Counted from the first letter of the stretch, positions 1-7,767 are shown. The stretch: 10,112 bases of DNA from Saprospiraceae bacterium (GCA_027031145.1 JALVEG010000336.1:1-10112), one strand, 5' to 3'. The notes: generated by a model not told the origin, from the sequence alone. Numbers and translations are program-made.

Positions 1-1
1 A

Positions 2-2548
2 TTACCCGGCACTAAAACAATAACCGGTTTAGCTGAAATTGATTGTTATAGCAATATTAATGGTCTAAACGAATTGGATTTTGACATTACATCATCGCTG
101 AGTATCAAAAAGATTGTTTTAGACGGGAAAACACTGTCTTTTGATCATAAATCGGATATTTTAAAGATATTTTTAAATCGGAATTTTAATATTGGAGAAA
201 AAATATCTTTTTCCATTGAATATTCGGGACAACCCGGTTCAACTTTTCATTTTGATACTAAATACAGTTTACCAATGATATGGACTTTAAGTGAACCGTA
301 TGGTTCCAAAGATTGGTGGCCCTGTAAAAACCTTCCTGAAGACAAATTGGATTCCATTGATATCATAGTTTCCGTACCTAAAAATTTAATTGTTGCTTCC
401 AATGGTCTTCTTTATTCAACAGATACCATTGAAAATAAGATCCAATATTATTGGAAAGAAAGGTATCCTATTTCATCATATCTGGTTTCCCTCGCTATTT
501 ATCCGTATAAAATCAAAACAGATTATTATTATTACGATAATAAAAAAATGCCAGTTGTAAGTTATATTTTTGCTTCGGATTATGAATCCGACAAAGATAA
601 ATACAATGTAGTACCTGTAATGTTGGAAGTGTTGTCTTCTTATTATGGACAATATCCATTTATAAAAGAAAAATACGGGAATGCTCAATTTTTGTGGGGA
701 GGAGGCATGGAACACCAGACATTAACCAGTGTTTTAGGTCCCTATGAATATCTTTTGGTGCATGAACTGGGACATCAATGGTGGGGTGATATGATCACCT
801 GCAGGGATTTTCATCATATATGGCTAAATGAAGGGTTTGCTACTTATACAGAGGCTTTATGGGAAGAATATAAAACGGGTATATCGGGATTGCATAGTTA
901 TATGGATAAAAAAAAATATCTTGGTCATGGTACGATCTATGTTGATGATATTTCAGAATCCGGAAGAATATTTAGCGGAGCACTTAGTTACAACAAAGCT
1001 TCATGGGTCTTGCATATGTTAAGACATGTTGTGGGAGACAGTACTTTTTTCGATATATTACACCAATATGCTCAAAGTGATAAAAAATTTAATGTAGCAA
1101 CAACAGAAGATTTTGCAAAGATTTGTGAGAATGTATCCGGTATGGATCTTGACCGGTTTTTCAATCAATGGATCTATGGAGATTTTCATCCTGTTTATCT
1201 GTATGACTGGAGTTATCGGGAAAATCAGGGAGAATATATTGTTGATCTTTCAATAGAGCAGTTTCAGCTTCAAAATATCTTTTCAATGCCGATAGATATA
1301 TCAATTGAGACAGAATCCGGAAAAGAAACTTTTGTTATCCAAAATGATAATAAACTTCAGAATTATAGTTTTAATGTAAAAAACAAACCTCTTTCGGTTA
1401 AACTGGATGAAAATGATTGGATTTTAAAAGAAGTGAAAGAAGGGATAGATATGGTTAATCATGATAATAATGAAATGTTGCTTTCTGTTTCTTCTATCGG
1501 TTCATTTGGTTATTATACTCCTGATGGTTTTGGAAATGGTTTGATTTTTCCGGTAGATGGAGATGACAGATTGTTTTATGGTAGTTTAATTTTCGGAAAT
1601 AGCCCTGAATATATTGTTGACAATTCTGAAAAAGGCAATATTCTGGACTTTCAAAAAAAAGAAAATTCAAGTATTTCCATTTACAAAACCAATATTTCCA
1701 ATCTTGATATAAACACCGTCTATACAGACAAAAATCATCCTGAAAGCAAAGGTATTGAGATAAATCAAACCAGTTATTCCTGGTCATTGGCTCCATTTCG
1801 CAATTTTATTATTGTAAAATATGATATTAAAAATAATAACGATGAAGCTTTGGATAGTTTTTATATCGGTCAAATTATGGATTTTGATATAAATGATTAT
1901 CTGGAAAACTATATTAATAAAGATGAAAGCAGGCGAATGATCTATCAATCTTCCGAAAATATTTTTACAGGGATAAAATTTCTAAACGGGAACAACAAAG
2001 ATCTTGTATATTCCGGAATATTGAATGCCATTGATTATTTCGATGAAAATAAAAAATACGATTATCTTACCGGTAATAAAAATGAATTCAAAACCGATAA
2101 AAAAGGAGACTGGACATCCCTCCTTTCATCCGGACCTTATACGATATCCTCCGGTGACAGTTTGTCTTTTTCCTTTGCTATTATTGGAGGAATAAGTAAA
2201 TCCGATCTGTCCGAAAGTGCAGATTATGCCCAATCATTGTTTGATCACTATCTTACAAACAACAATGATATTTATTCAGATGAAACAAATATTGTAGTAA
2301 TATTGTATCCTAATCCCGTTAATGATAAGATTTATATCGAAATCAATTCTTCAAGATTGCAACACTCAAAAATTTCTTTTTACGATATAAATGGTAAAGA
2401 ATTGTTTAAAGAAAAGAAACTGTTGACTAAAGGAAATAATACATTTCTTATCTATGAAAAATGGCAACCGGGAGTATATTTTTATAAATTAGAAACAGAT
2501 AAAAAAGTTTTAACGGGGAAGATAATTAAAACATTCATTCCCAAATAA
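2..2548 (+). CDS. Secreted M1-family zinc aminopeptidase with T9SS type A sorting domain (5' partial)
   Basis: The reading frame is open from the window edge to the TAA at 2546-2548, so the gene starts upstream; the TTG at 74 is not a credible start because in-frame residues before it (PGTKTITG...) fit the family's N-terminal beta domain. Numbering residues from position 2, 848 are visible. The M1 hallmarks are all present: a GGMEH version of the substrate-binding GAMEN motif (234-238), HELGH zinc ligands (254-258), the third ligand Glu277 in WLNEGFATY exactly 18 residues later, and a candidate transition-state Tyr330 in SYNKASWVL. It should remove N-terminal residues from peptides. After the catalytic part, residues about 490-750 form a beta-rich module I cannot name. 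The last ~80 residues start with YPNPVNDKIYI (Tyr769) and contain YDINGKELF and GVYFYKLE, the pattern of a T9SS type A sorting domain, so the protein is probably exported across the outer membrane and surface-attached or released. The signal peptide is not visible. Substrate unknown. Confidence 0.94.
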   Translation, partial: LPGTKTITGLAEIDCYSNINGLNELDFDITSSLSIKKIVLDGKTLSFDHKSDILKIFLNRNFNIGEKISFSIEYSGQPGSTFHFDTKYSLPMIWTLSEPYGSKDWWPCKNLPEDKLDSIDIIVSVPKNLIVASNGLLYSTDTIENKIQYYWKERYPISSYLVSLAIYPYKIKTDYYYYDNKKMPVVSYIFASDYESDKDKYNVVPVMLEVLSSYYGQYPFIKEKYGNAQFLWGGGMEHQTLTSVLGPYEYLLVHELGHQWWGDMITCRDFHHIWLNEGFATYTEALWEEYKTGISGLHSYMDKKKYLGHGTIYVDDISESGRIFSGALSYNKASWVLHMLRHVVGDSTFFDILHQYAQSDKKFNVATTEDFAKICENVSGMDLDRFFNQWIYGDFHPVYLYDWSYRENQGEYIVDLSIEQFQLQNIFSMPIDISIETESGKETFVIQNDNKLQNYSFNVKNKPLSVKLDENDWILKEVKEGIDMVNHDNNEMLLSVSSIGSFGYYTPDGFGNGLIFPVDGDDRLFYGSLIFGNSPEYIVDNSEKGNILDFQKKENSSISIYKTNISNLDINTVYTDKNHPESKGIEINQTSYSWSLAPFRNFIIVKYDIKNNNDEALDSFYIGQIMDFDINDYLENYINKDESRRMIYQSSENIFTGIKFLNGNNKDLVYSGILNAIDYFDENKKYDYLTGNKNEFKTDKKGDWTSLLSSGPYTISSGDSLSFSFAIIGGISKSDLSESADYAQSLFDHYLTNNNDIYSDETNIVVILYPNPVNDKIYIEINSSRLQHSKISFYDINGKELFKEKKLLTKGNNTFLIYEKWQPGVYFYKLETDKKVLTGKIIKTFIPK

Positions 2549-2555
2549 ATTTTAG

Positions 2556-2582
2556 AGCTAATCTAATGAGATGGTAGTTTTT
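2556..2582 (+). terminator. Weak candidate terminator after the aminopeptidase gene
   Basis: Seven bases after the stop codon the sequence can fold as a short hairpin: an inner stem ATCT/AGAT with an AATG loop (2561-2572), an outer stem CTA/TAG (2558-2560 with 2575-2577) interrupted by a GG bulge, then TTTTT (2578-2582). The position and the T run fit an intrinsic terminator, but the stem is short, AT-rich and bulged, so this is tentative. Confidence 0.28.
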
Positions 2583-2623
2583 AGAGGAAAATTTAGGACT
2601 CAAAAGAACGACTGGAAGGAGGG

Positions 2624-2748
2624 GTTTTGAAGCCGGACAGGAAAATGGGAAGGTGTTTTTATGTTTTGTATTTGGAGGTTGGTGTTTTGAAGCGTGTGGC
2701 TTGGACTGTCAAATTTATTTGACAGAGAAGATTTGGGATGTTTTGAAG
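2624..2748 (+). repeat. Three copies of the 9-mer GTTTTGAAG
   Basis: GTTTTGAAG occurs at 2624-2632, 2684-2692 and 2740-2748, at intervals of 60 and 56 bases, each preceded by a short G/T-rich stretch. The DNA between copies is not obviously similar, so this is either a degenerate tandem repeat or a recurrent short motif. Function unknown. Confidence 0.45.
2706..2725. repeat. Perfect 9-bp inverted repeat with a 2-base centre
   Basis: The arms CTGTCAAAT and ATTTGACAG are exact reverse complements separated by TT. There is no T run after it on either strand, so it does not look like an intrinsic terminator. The symmetry is like that of a dimeric protein binding site, but it lies between convergent genes where no promoter is expected. 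It could be part of a mobile or dispersed repeat. Confidence 0.6.
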
Positions 2749-2786
2749 TTCTAATGTTTGATTGTTTTTTTTTGCGCAGTGCACTA

Positions 2787-2808
2787 GTGAAATATTTTTA
2801 GATTTCAC
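2787..2808. repeat. 7-bp inverted repeat with an 8-base loop
   Basis: GTGAAAT (2787-2793) and ATTTCAC (2802-2808) are exact reverse complements around an AT-rich loop. The 8-bp palindrome AGTGCACT lies just upstream (2778-2785). The T run of nine at 2765-2773 is upstream of the hairpin on the + strand; read on the - strand it would give A's, so terminator function is not supported in either direction. Function unknown. Confidence 0.4.
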
Positions 2809-2999
2809 AGGGTAAACCGCAAAAGCACTTCGCTCCCCCTTGTAGTTTTTCTTTCACTGCGTTGCAGAAAAAATATTGGGATGTAACCCCCCACTACTTT
2901 TCGGAATGGGATAAATGCGGTTGGCGGCAACTCCCAAAAAGACAAAAAAAGCTTTTCCCAAAGCGAGATAAGACTGCCACGCTGCGCTCGCAGAATCCT

Positions 3000-3045
3000 G
3001 TTTCAAAATTACCAGCGTCCTTTTTGTTTTGGTTTCAAAATTACC
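3000..3045 (+). repeat. Imperfect tandem repeat, 32-base period, with 14-bp exact core
   Basis: GTTTCAAAATTACC is found at 3000-3013 and again at 3032-3045, each followed by a short variable stretch and then TCCTTTTT. The two units form an imperfect tandem duplication just beyond the 3' end of nqrF. There are only two copies, and no spacer/repeat alternation, so it is not a CRISPR array. Confidence 0.6.
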
Positions 3046-3089
3046 GCAATCCTTTTTTATAATTAAAATTTTTAGTCTGATAATTTGGT

Positions 3090-4412
3090 TTAACCGAAAT
3101 CATCAAAGAATATCTGTTCTTTTGGAACTCCCAGTTCATCCAGTGTTTTCATAATAGATGCTGCCATTGCAGGAGGTCCGCAATAGTAATATTCACATTC
3201 TTCGGGTTCCGGATGATCTTTAAGATATTGCTCATAAAGTACATTCATAATATATCCTTTAAATCCATCTCCCGGTGCATCGATATTTTCCTTCACTTTC
3301 CAGTTGTCTTCAGGTAATGGATTATCAAGAGCCACATAAAATTTGAAATTGTCAAATTCTTTTTCTATTTCCCTGAAGTCTTCGATATAAAATAACTCCC
3401 TTCTGGTTCTTCCTCCATACCAATAAGATACTTTGCGATGTCTCCATTTCAAAGTATGGAAAATATGGAATATATGTGAACGCAATGGTGCCATACCGGC
3501 TCCACCACCTATATAGATCATTTCCCTGTTGGAATCTTCTTTGATAAAGAATTCTCCGTAAGGTCCTGAAATCACAACTTTATCTCCCGGTTTTTGATCG
3601 AATACATAAGAAGAACACACCCCCGGATTTACATCCATCCAATTATTTTTTTCCCTGTCCCAGGGGGGGGCAGCAATTCTGATATTGAGCATAACAATAT
3701 CTCCTTCTGCAGGATGGTTAGCCATTGAATAAGCCCTGAATTGAGGTTCTTCATTTACCATTTTCAAATCCCACATTTTATATTGATCCCATTCTGATTT
3801 AAATTCATCGGGACGTTTGTGATATTTTGGATGTGCAGTGATATCAAAATCTTTAAAATAGACAGTGATAGGAGCGGGAACATCTATTTGCACATATCCA
3901 CCTGCTTTAAAATCCAAATGTTCACCTTCGGGGAGTTTAACTATAAACTCTTTGATAAATGAAGCAACATTATAATTGGATATAACTTCGCATTCCATTT
4001 TCTTGATACCGAAGATCTCTTCAGGTATTTTGATCTTCATATCATTTCGAACCTTTACCTGACAAGCAAGTCTTACTCCTTCTTCAACTTCTTTTCTGTT
4101 GAGATGATTGAGTTCTGTTGGTAATACATCACCACCACCATCACTTACCACACATTTACACATTGCACATGTACCGCCACCACCACAGGCACTGGGTAAA
4201 AATATATTGTTCTCAGACAACGTTGTTAAAAGTGATGACCCCGGATCTACTTCGATGGGTTCATCTTCTTTTCCGTTGATCACCAGCTTAACTTTTCCCT
4301 GAGGTAAAAGTTTTTTTCTTGCATAAATAAGCATTAATGCAAGAAGTAAAATAATTATGACAAAAACCAATACGGATGCCAGTATAAAATTATAATCAAT
4401 TGTTAAGTTCAT
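3090..4412 (-). CDS. nqrF: Na+-translocating NADH:quinone oxidoreductase subunit F
   Basis: NqrF is the electron entry subunit: it oxidises NADH with FAD and passes electrons to a 2Fe-2S cluster. In order, the 440-residue protein shows one N-terminal membrane anchor (about 9-31), a ferredoxin domain with cluster cysteines C76, C82, C85 and C117 (Cx5Cx2C spacing as in Vibrio NqrF), an FAD-binding RAYS motif (226-229), the nucleotide-binding GGGAGMAPLRSH (302-313), CGPP (411-414) and the typical C-terminal FDDFG. It is about 30 residues longer than the Vibrio protein; the extra length appears to lie in loops near residues 250-265 and 371-384. It is the last gene of the operon, starting 13 bases after nqrE. 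Codons 248-250 lie in a run of eight C's on the coding strand (3663-3670), unusual in this AT-rich DNA. Start ATG at 4410-4412. Confidence 0.97.
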   Translation of the reverse strand: MNLTIDYNFILASVLVFVIIILLLALMLIYARKKLLPQGKVKLVINGKEDEPIEVDPGSSLLTTLSENNIFLPSACGGGGTCAMCKCVVSDGGGDVLPTELNHLNRKEVEEGVRLACQVKVRNDMKIKIPEEIFGIKKMECEVISNYNVASFIKEFIVKLPEGEHLDFKAGGYVQIDVPAPITVYFKDFDITAHPKYHKRPDEFKSEWDQYKMWDLKMVNEEPQFRAYSMANHPAEGDIVMLNIRIAAPPWDREKNNWMDVNPGVCSSYVFDQKPGDKVVISGPYGEFFIKEDSNREMIYIGGGAGMAPLRSHIFHIFHTLKWRHRKVSYWYGGRTRRELFYIEDFREIEKEFDNFKFYVALDNPLPEDNWKVKENIDAPGDGFKGYIMNVLYEQYLKDHPEPEECEYYYCGPPAMAASIMKTLDELGVPKEQIFFDDFG

Positions 4413-4425
4413 TATAAGTTAAATT

Positions 4426-5040
4426 TTATTTTCCACTAAAAAAGATCGCAGGATCAATTCCCATCATTCCCATAAATGCCATTCCCATCAATCCGGTAAT
4501 AATAAAAGCAATTCCAAGTCCTCTTAAAGGTGCCGGAATATCTGAATATTTGAGTTTTTCCCTGATAGCAGCCATAGCTACAATAGCTAAAAACCAACCA
4601 AAACCTCCTCCGAGGCCAAAAGCTACACTTTCCGAGAAATCATATTCTCTCGAGATCATAAATAATGAAGCTCCAAGGATAGCACAGTTAACAGTAATAA
4701 GAGGAAGAAAGATTCCCAATGAATTGTACAATGCCGGTGAAACTTTTTCTACCACCATTTCCACAAGTTGTACCATTGACGCGATAACAGCAATAAAAAG
4801 TATAAACCTTAAAAATGTCAGATCCATGCCAAGGATCCCGTTTTCAGAAAGTAAATATCTGTTTATAAGCCAGTTGATAGGAACGGTTATTCCCAATACA
4901 AATATTACAGCCAATCCTAAACCTGAAGCGGTTTTTACTGTTTTCGATACGGCAAGATAAGAACACATTCCAAGAAAATATGAAAGGACAAGGTTTTCTA
5001 CAAATGCCGATTTAATAAATATGTTTAAAAATTCTTCCAT
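4426..5040 (-). CDS. nqrE: Na+-translocating NADH:quinone oxidoreductase subunit E
   Basis: NqrE is an integral membrane subunit homologous to NqrD; the two sit in inverted topology and share an intramembrane iron-sulfur centre that relays electrons between NqrF and NqrC. The 204-residue protein has about six hydrophobic segments and the family's sequences VNCAILGASLF and GGGFGWFLAIVAMAA. C26 (in LGMCSYLA) and C119 (in TVNCAILG) match the two cluster-binding cysteines known from Vibrio NqrE at nearly the same positions. Its length is close to the usual ~198. It begins 19 bases after the nqrD stop and ends 13 bases before nqrF, consistent with cotranscription. The start ATG at 5038-5040 places C26 at its expected position. 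Confidence 0.97.
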   Translation of the reverse strand: MEEFLNIFIKSAFVENLVLSYFLGMCSYLAVSKTVKTASGLGLAVIFVLGITVPINWLINRYLLSENGILGMDLTFLRFILFIAVIASMVQLVEMVVEKVSPALYNSLGIFLPLITVNCAILGASLFMISREYDFSESVAFGLGGGFGWFLAIVAMAAIREKLKYSDIPAPLRGLGIAFIITGLMGMAFMGMMGIDPAIFFSGK

Positions 5041-5059
5041 TTTTTATATGTTTTTTCTT

Positions 5060-5767
5060 TTATGAAATATCAACCAATTTAGGGTTCTTGCTTCTTTGAT
5101 ACCAAATAATCATACCCAAAATAAACAAAGCAGCAGCAGGTAAAACCATGAGATTGTTGTTTGTGTACCATCCAAACCATGAATTGGTAGTGGTATCAAT
5201 CCAAAAATCCGAACCTGCTCCAATTATTTTCATTTCAATAGGAGTACCTGATAACAGAGTCCCTCTTCCAAATAATTCTCTGAAAAAGGAAATAATAATA
5301 AGAATAATACCATAACCCAGTCCATTACCAATACCATCCAGGAAAGATTGCCATGGTGGATTTGCCATAGCAAAAGCTTCCAGTCTTCCCATAACAATAC
5401 AGTTGGTTATTATCAATCCGATAAATACTGACAATTGCTTGTAAACTGGATAGCTGTATGCCTTAAGTGTTAATTCCACAATAGTTACCAAAAAAGCTAT
5501 CACTACTAATTGTACTATCATCCTCACCTGTTTGGGAATATAATTTCTCATCAGTGAAATAGCAAGATTTGAAAATGCTATTACAAAAGTTACGGCAATA
5601 GCCATTACTATTGAAGGCAATAACATAGAAGTAACAGCCAATGCCGAACATATACCCAGTACCTGAACCGTTACCGGATTATTATCGTTTAAAGGGTCAA
5701 AAAGCAATCTTTTTTCTTTTTTTGTCATTGGAAAAAGTGCCTTTTTACTTTCTTTCATTTCTGACAT
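5060..5767 (-). CDS. nqrD: Na+-translocating NADH:quinone oxidoreductase subunit D
   Basis: NqrD is the membrane partner of NqrE in the intramembrane iron-sulfur centre. The 235-residue sequence has a charged cytoplasmic N-terminus, the diagnostic NNPVTVQVLGICSALAVTS (about 29-47) and about six hydrophobic segments. C40 and C123 (in IITNCIVMG) correspond to the cluster cysteines C29 and C112 of Vibrio NqrD, shifted by the same 11 residues, so the N-terminus is about 11 residues longer here. The ATG at 5765-5767 lies a single base after the nqrC stop; a second ATG three codons in (Met4) is an alternative start. The extra length beyond the usual ~210 is split between the N-terminus and the loop near 165-200 (GTPIEMKIIG... 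to ...WFGWYTNN). Confidence 0.97.
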   Translation of the reverse strand: MSEMKESKKALFPMTKKEKRLLFDPLNDNNPVTVQVLGICSALAVTSMLLPSIVMAIAVTFVIAFSNLAISLMRNYIPKQVRMIVQLVVIAFLVTIVELTLKAYSYPVYKQLSVFIGLIITNCIVMGRLEAFAMANPPWQSFLDGIGNGLGYGIILIIISFFRELFGRGTLLSGTPIEMKIIGAGSDFWIDTTTNSWFGWYTNNNLMVLPAAALFILGMIIWYQRSKNPKLVDIS

Positions 5768-5768
5768 T

Positions 5769-6518
5769 TTATTTTTGTTTTAGTTTTTTCAAATAATTAT
5801 TATAATTTTCCAGACTGTGCAACAACATATCGGTAATACCATTTGAAGTCAGTGTTGCACCCGATATCGCATCAACATCATGATCGGGATCTACAGCACC
5901 GCCTTTTCTTACGTTGATCGAAACCAGTTTTCCTGTTTTATCATATATTTTTTTACCTTTGAATTGAACGGGGAATTTAGGATTATCTTTCATTTCAGCA
6001 CCCATTCCCGGCGTTTCTCCTTTGTGATCAAAACTTGCACCTACGACGGTATTCAGATCTGAACTTAAGGCAAGATAACCGCTTATTTCATCCCAAAGTC
6101 CTTTACCGAATAATTTTAGGATATAAATTTTATTTCCATCCTTGCTTTTATAGATATACACAGGCAACATTCTTTGATCAAAAGTTCTTTTCATCTCTGT
6201 TTTCAAATCTATATTTTCAGCTTTACCTCCTTTGTATCCGTGTTTTTCAACTTCTTCAGGACTTAATATATTTCCTTTGGTATCCACAACAACCTGCTCT
6301 ATATTTTTTGTGAAAAAGTCTATGATGTCTTTATCTTTCATTGTAGAAATGTCAATTCCGGCTTTATCCTGTATTGCACCAAGCATTGCTCTTTTTTCAA
6401 ACAATAATTCATTTTGCTTGTGCTTTTCTTTTAGACCTGTGTACATCAGTGATAAAACCAGTGCCACGATAGCTGTTAAAAGAGCAGTAAATCCTATTAT
6501 ATACTTTGAACTATTCAC
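5769..6518 (-). CDS. nqrC: Na+-translocating NADH:quinone oxidoreductase subunit C (covalent FMN)
   Basis: NqrC carries a covalently bound FMN on a periplasmic domain held by one N-terminal membrane helix. Of 249 residues, 6-28 form the helix. The flavinylation motif DAISGATLTS is near the C-terminus, with Thr222 the expected FMN-linked residue (SGAT). Other family signatures include ETPGMGAEM (168-176), which lies in the FMN-binding domain. The start is GTG at 6516-6518, and it is well fixed: an in-frame TAA lies only two codons upstream, and the next ATG (Met25) would remove the membrane helix. The GTG overlaps the end of nqrB in GTGAATAG (8 bases), implying translational coupling. Attachment of FMN needs an ApbE-type flavin transferase, which is not in the window. 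Confidence 0.97.
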   Translation of the reverse strand: MNSSKYIIGFTALLTAIVALVLSLMYTGLKEKHKQNELLFEKRAMLGAIQDKAGIDISTMKDKDIIDFFTKNIEQVVVDTKGNILSPEEVEKHGYKGGKAENIDLKTEMKRTFDQRMLPVYIYKSKDGNKIYILKLFGKGLWDEISGYLALSSDLNTVVGASFDHKGETPGMGAEMKDNPKFPVQFKGKKIYDKTGKLVSINVRKGGAVDPDHDVDAISGATLTSNGITDMLLHSLENYNNYLKKLKQK

Positions 6519-7767
6519 TTTTTAAACGTTTTTTAATGTGATTTGAAATAATATAATGATCGATCAATGGAGCAAATGAATTCATAAACAATATTGCCAA
6601 CATCCATCCTTCGGGATAAGCCGGGTTTATGACCCGTATCAACATCCCCAAGACACCTATCAGGAAACCATATATCCATTTTCCCTTGAAAGTGCTGGCA
6701 GCAGTAACCGGATCGGTTGCCATAAAAATAATTGCTAATAATGCTCCTCCTAGATAAAACTGATAATACCATGGAATTGTCATCAAAGGTGTTGCTCCCC
6801 ATAAATTGAATAATAATCCACTGAAGATAATACCTATAACTGCACTTATAGTGATCCTCCAATCAGCTATACCTGTCAATAAGATCAATAAGCCGCCTAA
6901 TATCAATAAAGGTTTGGAAGTTTCACCTATTGATCCGGGAATTGTTCCCCACAAAAGATCATGAGTTGAAAAAGCCTGAGTTACAGCATCCCAACCACCA
7001 TCTTTTGCAATTGCAAGTGGAGTTGCTCCGCTGAACCCGTCAACAATAGCCATGTGGGAATCAAATTTGTCAAGACCGAACCAATCAAAAATAGTATTGA
7101 AAAAACCGGAATGCCACCATCCGTAATCAGGATGAATTCCCGCTATGATATTATCAAATCCACTCACCCAAACATTGTCTCCCGATATGGAAAGAGGATA
7201 TGCAAAAAATATGAAGACTCTGGCTAATAATGCAACATTCCAAATATTCATTCCTGTACCTCCAAATACTTCTTTTCCTAAAACTACGGCAAAAGTTACC
7301 GCTATAACCAATATCCATAATGGAATATCTGGAGGCATTAATAACGGGATTAAAAATCCAGATACAAAAAAGCCTTCTTCAACTCCTTTTTTCTTTTTTG
7401 ATGCAAAATATATCTCCCATCCTAAACCGACTACCATTGTCACTACAAGTATTGGTACTAACTTGATAAGTCCGTGGGCAAATTTCAAATTCCATCCTTC
7501 CCAAAATCCGGTATATTGTCCCAAAGCCAGAAAATGCTGATGTCCGATATTGTAAATGCCAAATATATAGGCGGGAACAAGTCCTAAAACAACAAAGATC
7601 ATTAACCTTTTGAGATCCATTTTATCTTTAATATGTGTTCCTGTACCTGAAGTTTCCACATCCGGAACAAATAAAAAAGTAAAAATACTTTCCCACAGAG
7701 AAAACCAAAAAGGATTTTTTGTTTTATCCGGTTCTATTTTTTTAAAATACTTTAATAATCGTTTCAT
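6511..7767 (-). CDS. nqrB: Na+-translocating NADH:quinone oxidoreductase subunit B (covalent FMN, quinone/Na+ site)
   Basis: NqrB is the large membrane subunit that carries FMN and riboflavin and takes part in quinone reduction and Na+ passage. The 418-residue length is close to the usual ~415. Nine or ten hydrophobic segments are visible from about residue 53 to 407. Signatures include KEVFGGTGMNIWNVALLAR (165-183), DGFSGATPLA with Thr249 as the expected FMN-linked residue, GSIGETS (278-284) and FMATDPVTAA (348-357). The ATG at 7765-7767 lies 82 bases after the nqrA stop, the longest gap within the operon; I found no TAnnTTTG element in that gap on the coding strand, so an internal promoter is not indicated. 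Its last codons overlap nqrC by 8 bases. As is common in Bacteroidota, an A/T-rich leader rather than a Shine-Dalgarno sequence precedes the start. Confidence 0.97.
   Translation of the reverse strand: MKRLLKYFKKIEPDKTKNPFWFSLWESIFTFLFVPDVETSGTGTHIKDKMDLKRLMIFVVLGLVPAYIFGIYNIGHQHFLALGQYTGFWEGWNLKFAHGLIKLVPILVVTMVVGLGWEIYFASKKKKGVEEGFFVSGFLIPLLMPPDIPLWILVIAVTFAVVLGKEVFGGTGMNIWNVALLARVFIFFAYPLSISGDNVWVSGFDNIIAGIHPDYGWWHSGFFNTIFDWFGLDKFDSHMAIVDGFSGATPLAIAKDGGWDAVTQAFSTHDLLWGTIPGSIGETSKPLLILGGLLILLTGIADWRITISAVIGIIFSGLLFNLWGATPLMTIPWYYQFYLGGALLAIIFMATDPVTAASTFKGKWIYGFLIGVLGMLIRVINPAYPEGWMLAILFMNSFAPLIDHYIISNHIKKRLKSE

Larger units (their letters stand above)
2549..3089. other. 541-base convergent intergenic region, no convincing gene
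   Basis: This gap lies between the 3' ends of the aminopeptidase gene (+) and nqrF (-). I see no ATG-initiated frame with coding character and no RNA gene. The left half (about 2590-2760) is strikingly rich in G and T on the + strand and poor in C. The right half (about 2820-3020) is visibly richer in G+C than the flanking genes and contains low-complexity runs (CCCCCC at 2887-2892, several A and T runs). Short inverted repeats lie at 2706-2725, 2787-2808, 2857-2867 and 2982-2993, and direct repeats at 2624-2748 and 3000-3045. The texture suggests decayed or dispersed-repeat DNA rather than a functional gene. No strong terminator for the nqr operon was found here. Confidence 0.6.

Noticed and set aside
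476..715. A 79-codon frame on the - strand opposite the aminopeptidase gene
   Set aside because: It overlaps the catalytic region of the M1 gene and consists of Ile/Phe-rich sequence expected from reversed AT-rich codons.
3000..3045. Possible CRISPR remnant
   Set aside because: Only two imperfect copies of a 14-base core, no uniform spacers, and no cas genes nearby.
2862..3062. A 66-codon frame on the + strand in the convergent gap
   Set aside because: It needs a TTG start, has low-complexity Lys/Phe-rich composition, spans the tandem duplication at 3000-3045 and shows no recognisable domain. It is treated as chance reading through repeat-like DNA.
4550..4960. A 136-codon frame on the + strand opposite nqrE
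   Set aside because: It lies entirely antisense to a well-supported gene and its Pro/Thr/Ile-rich sequence is what the reverse complement of a membrane protein gene gives.
7145..7540. A 131-codon frame on the + strand opposite nqrB
   Set aside because: Antisense shadow of nqrB with no domain, no promoter and no independent coding signal.
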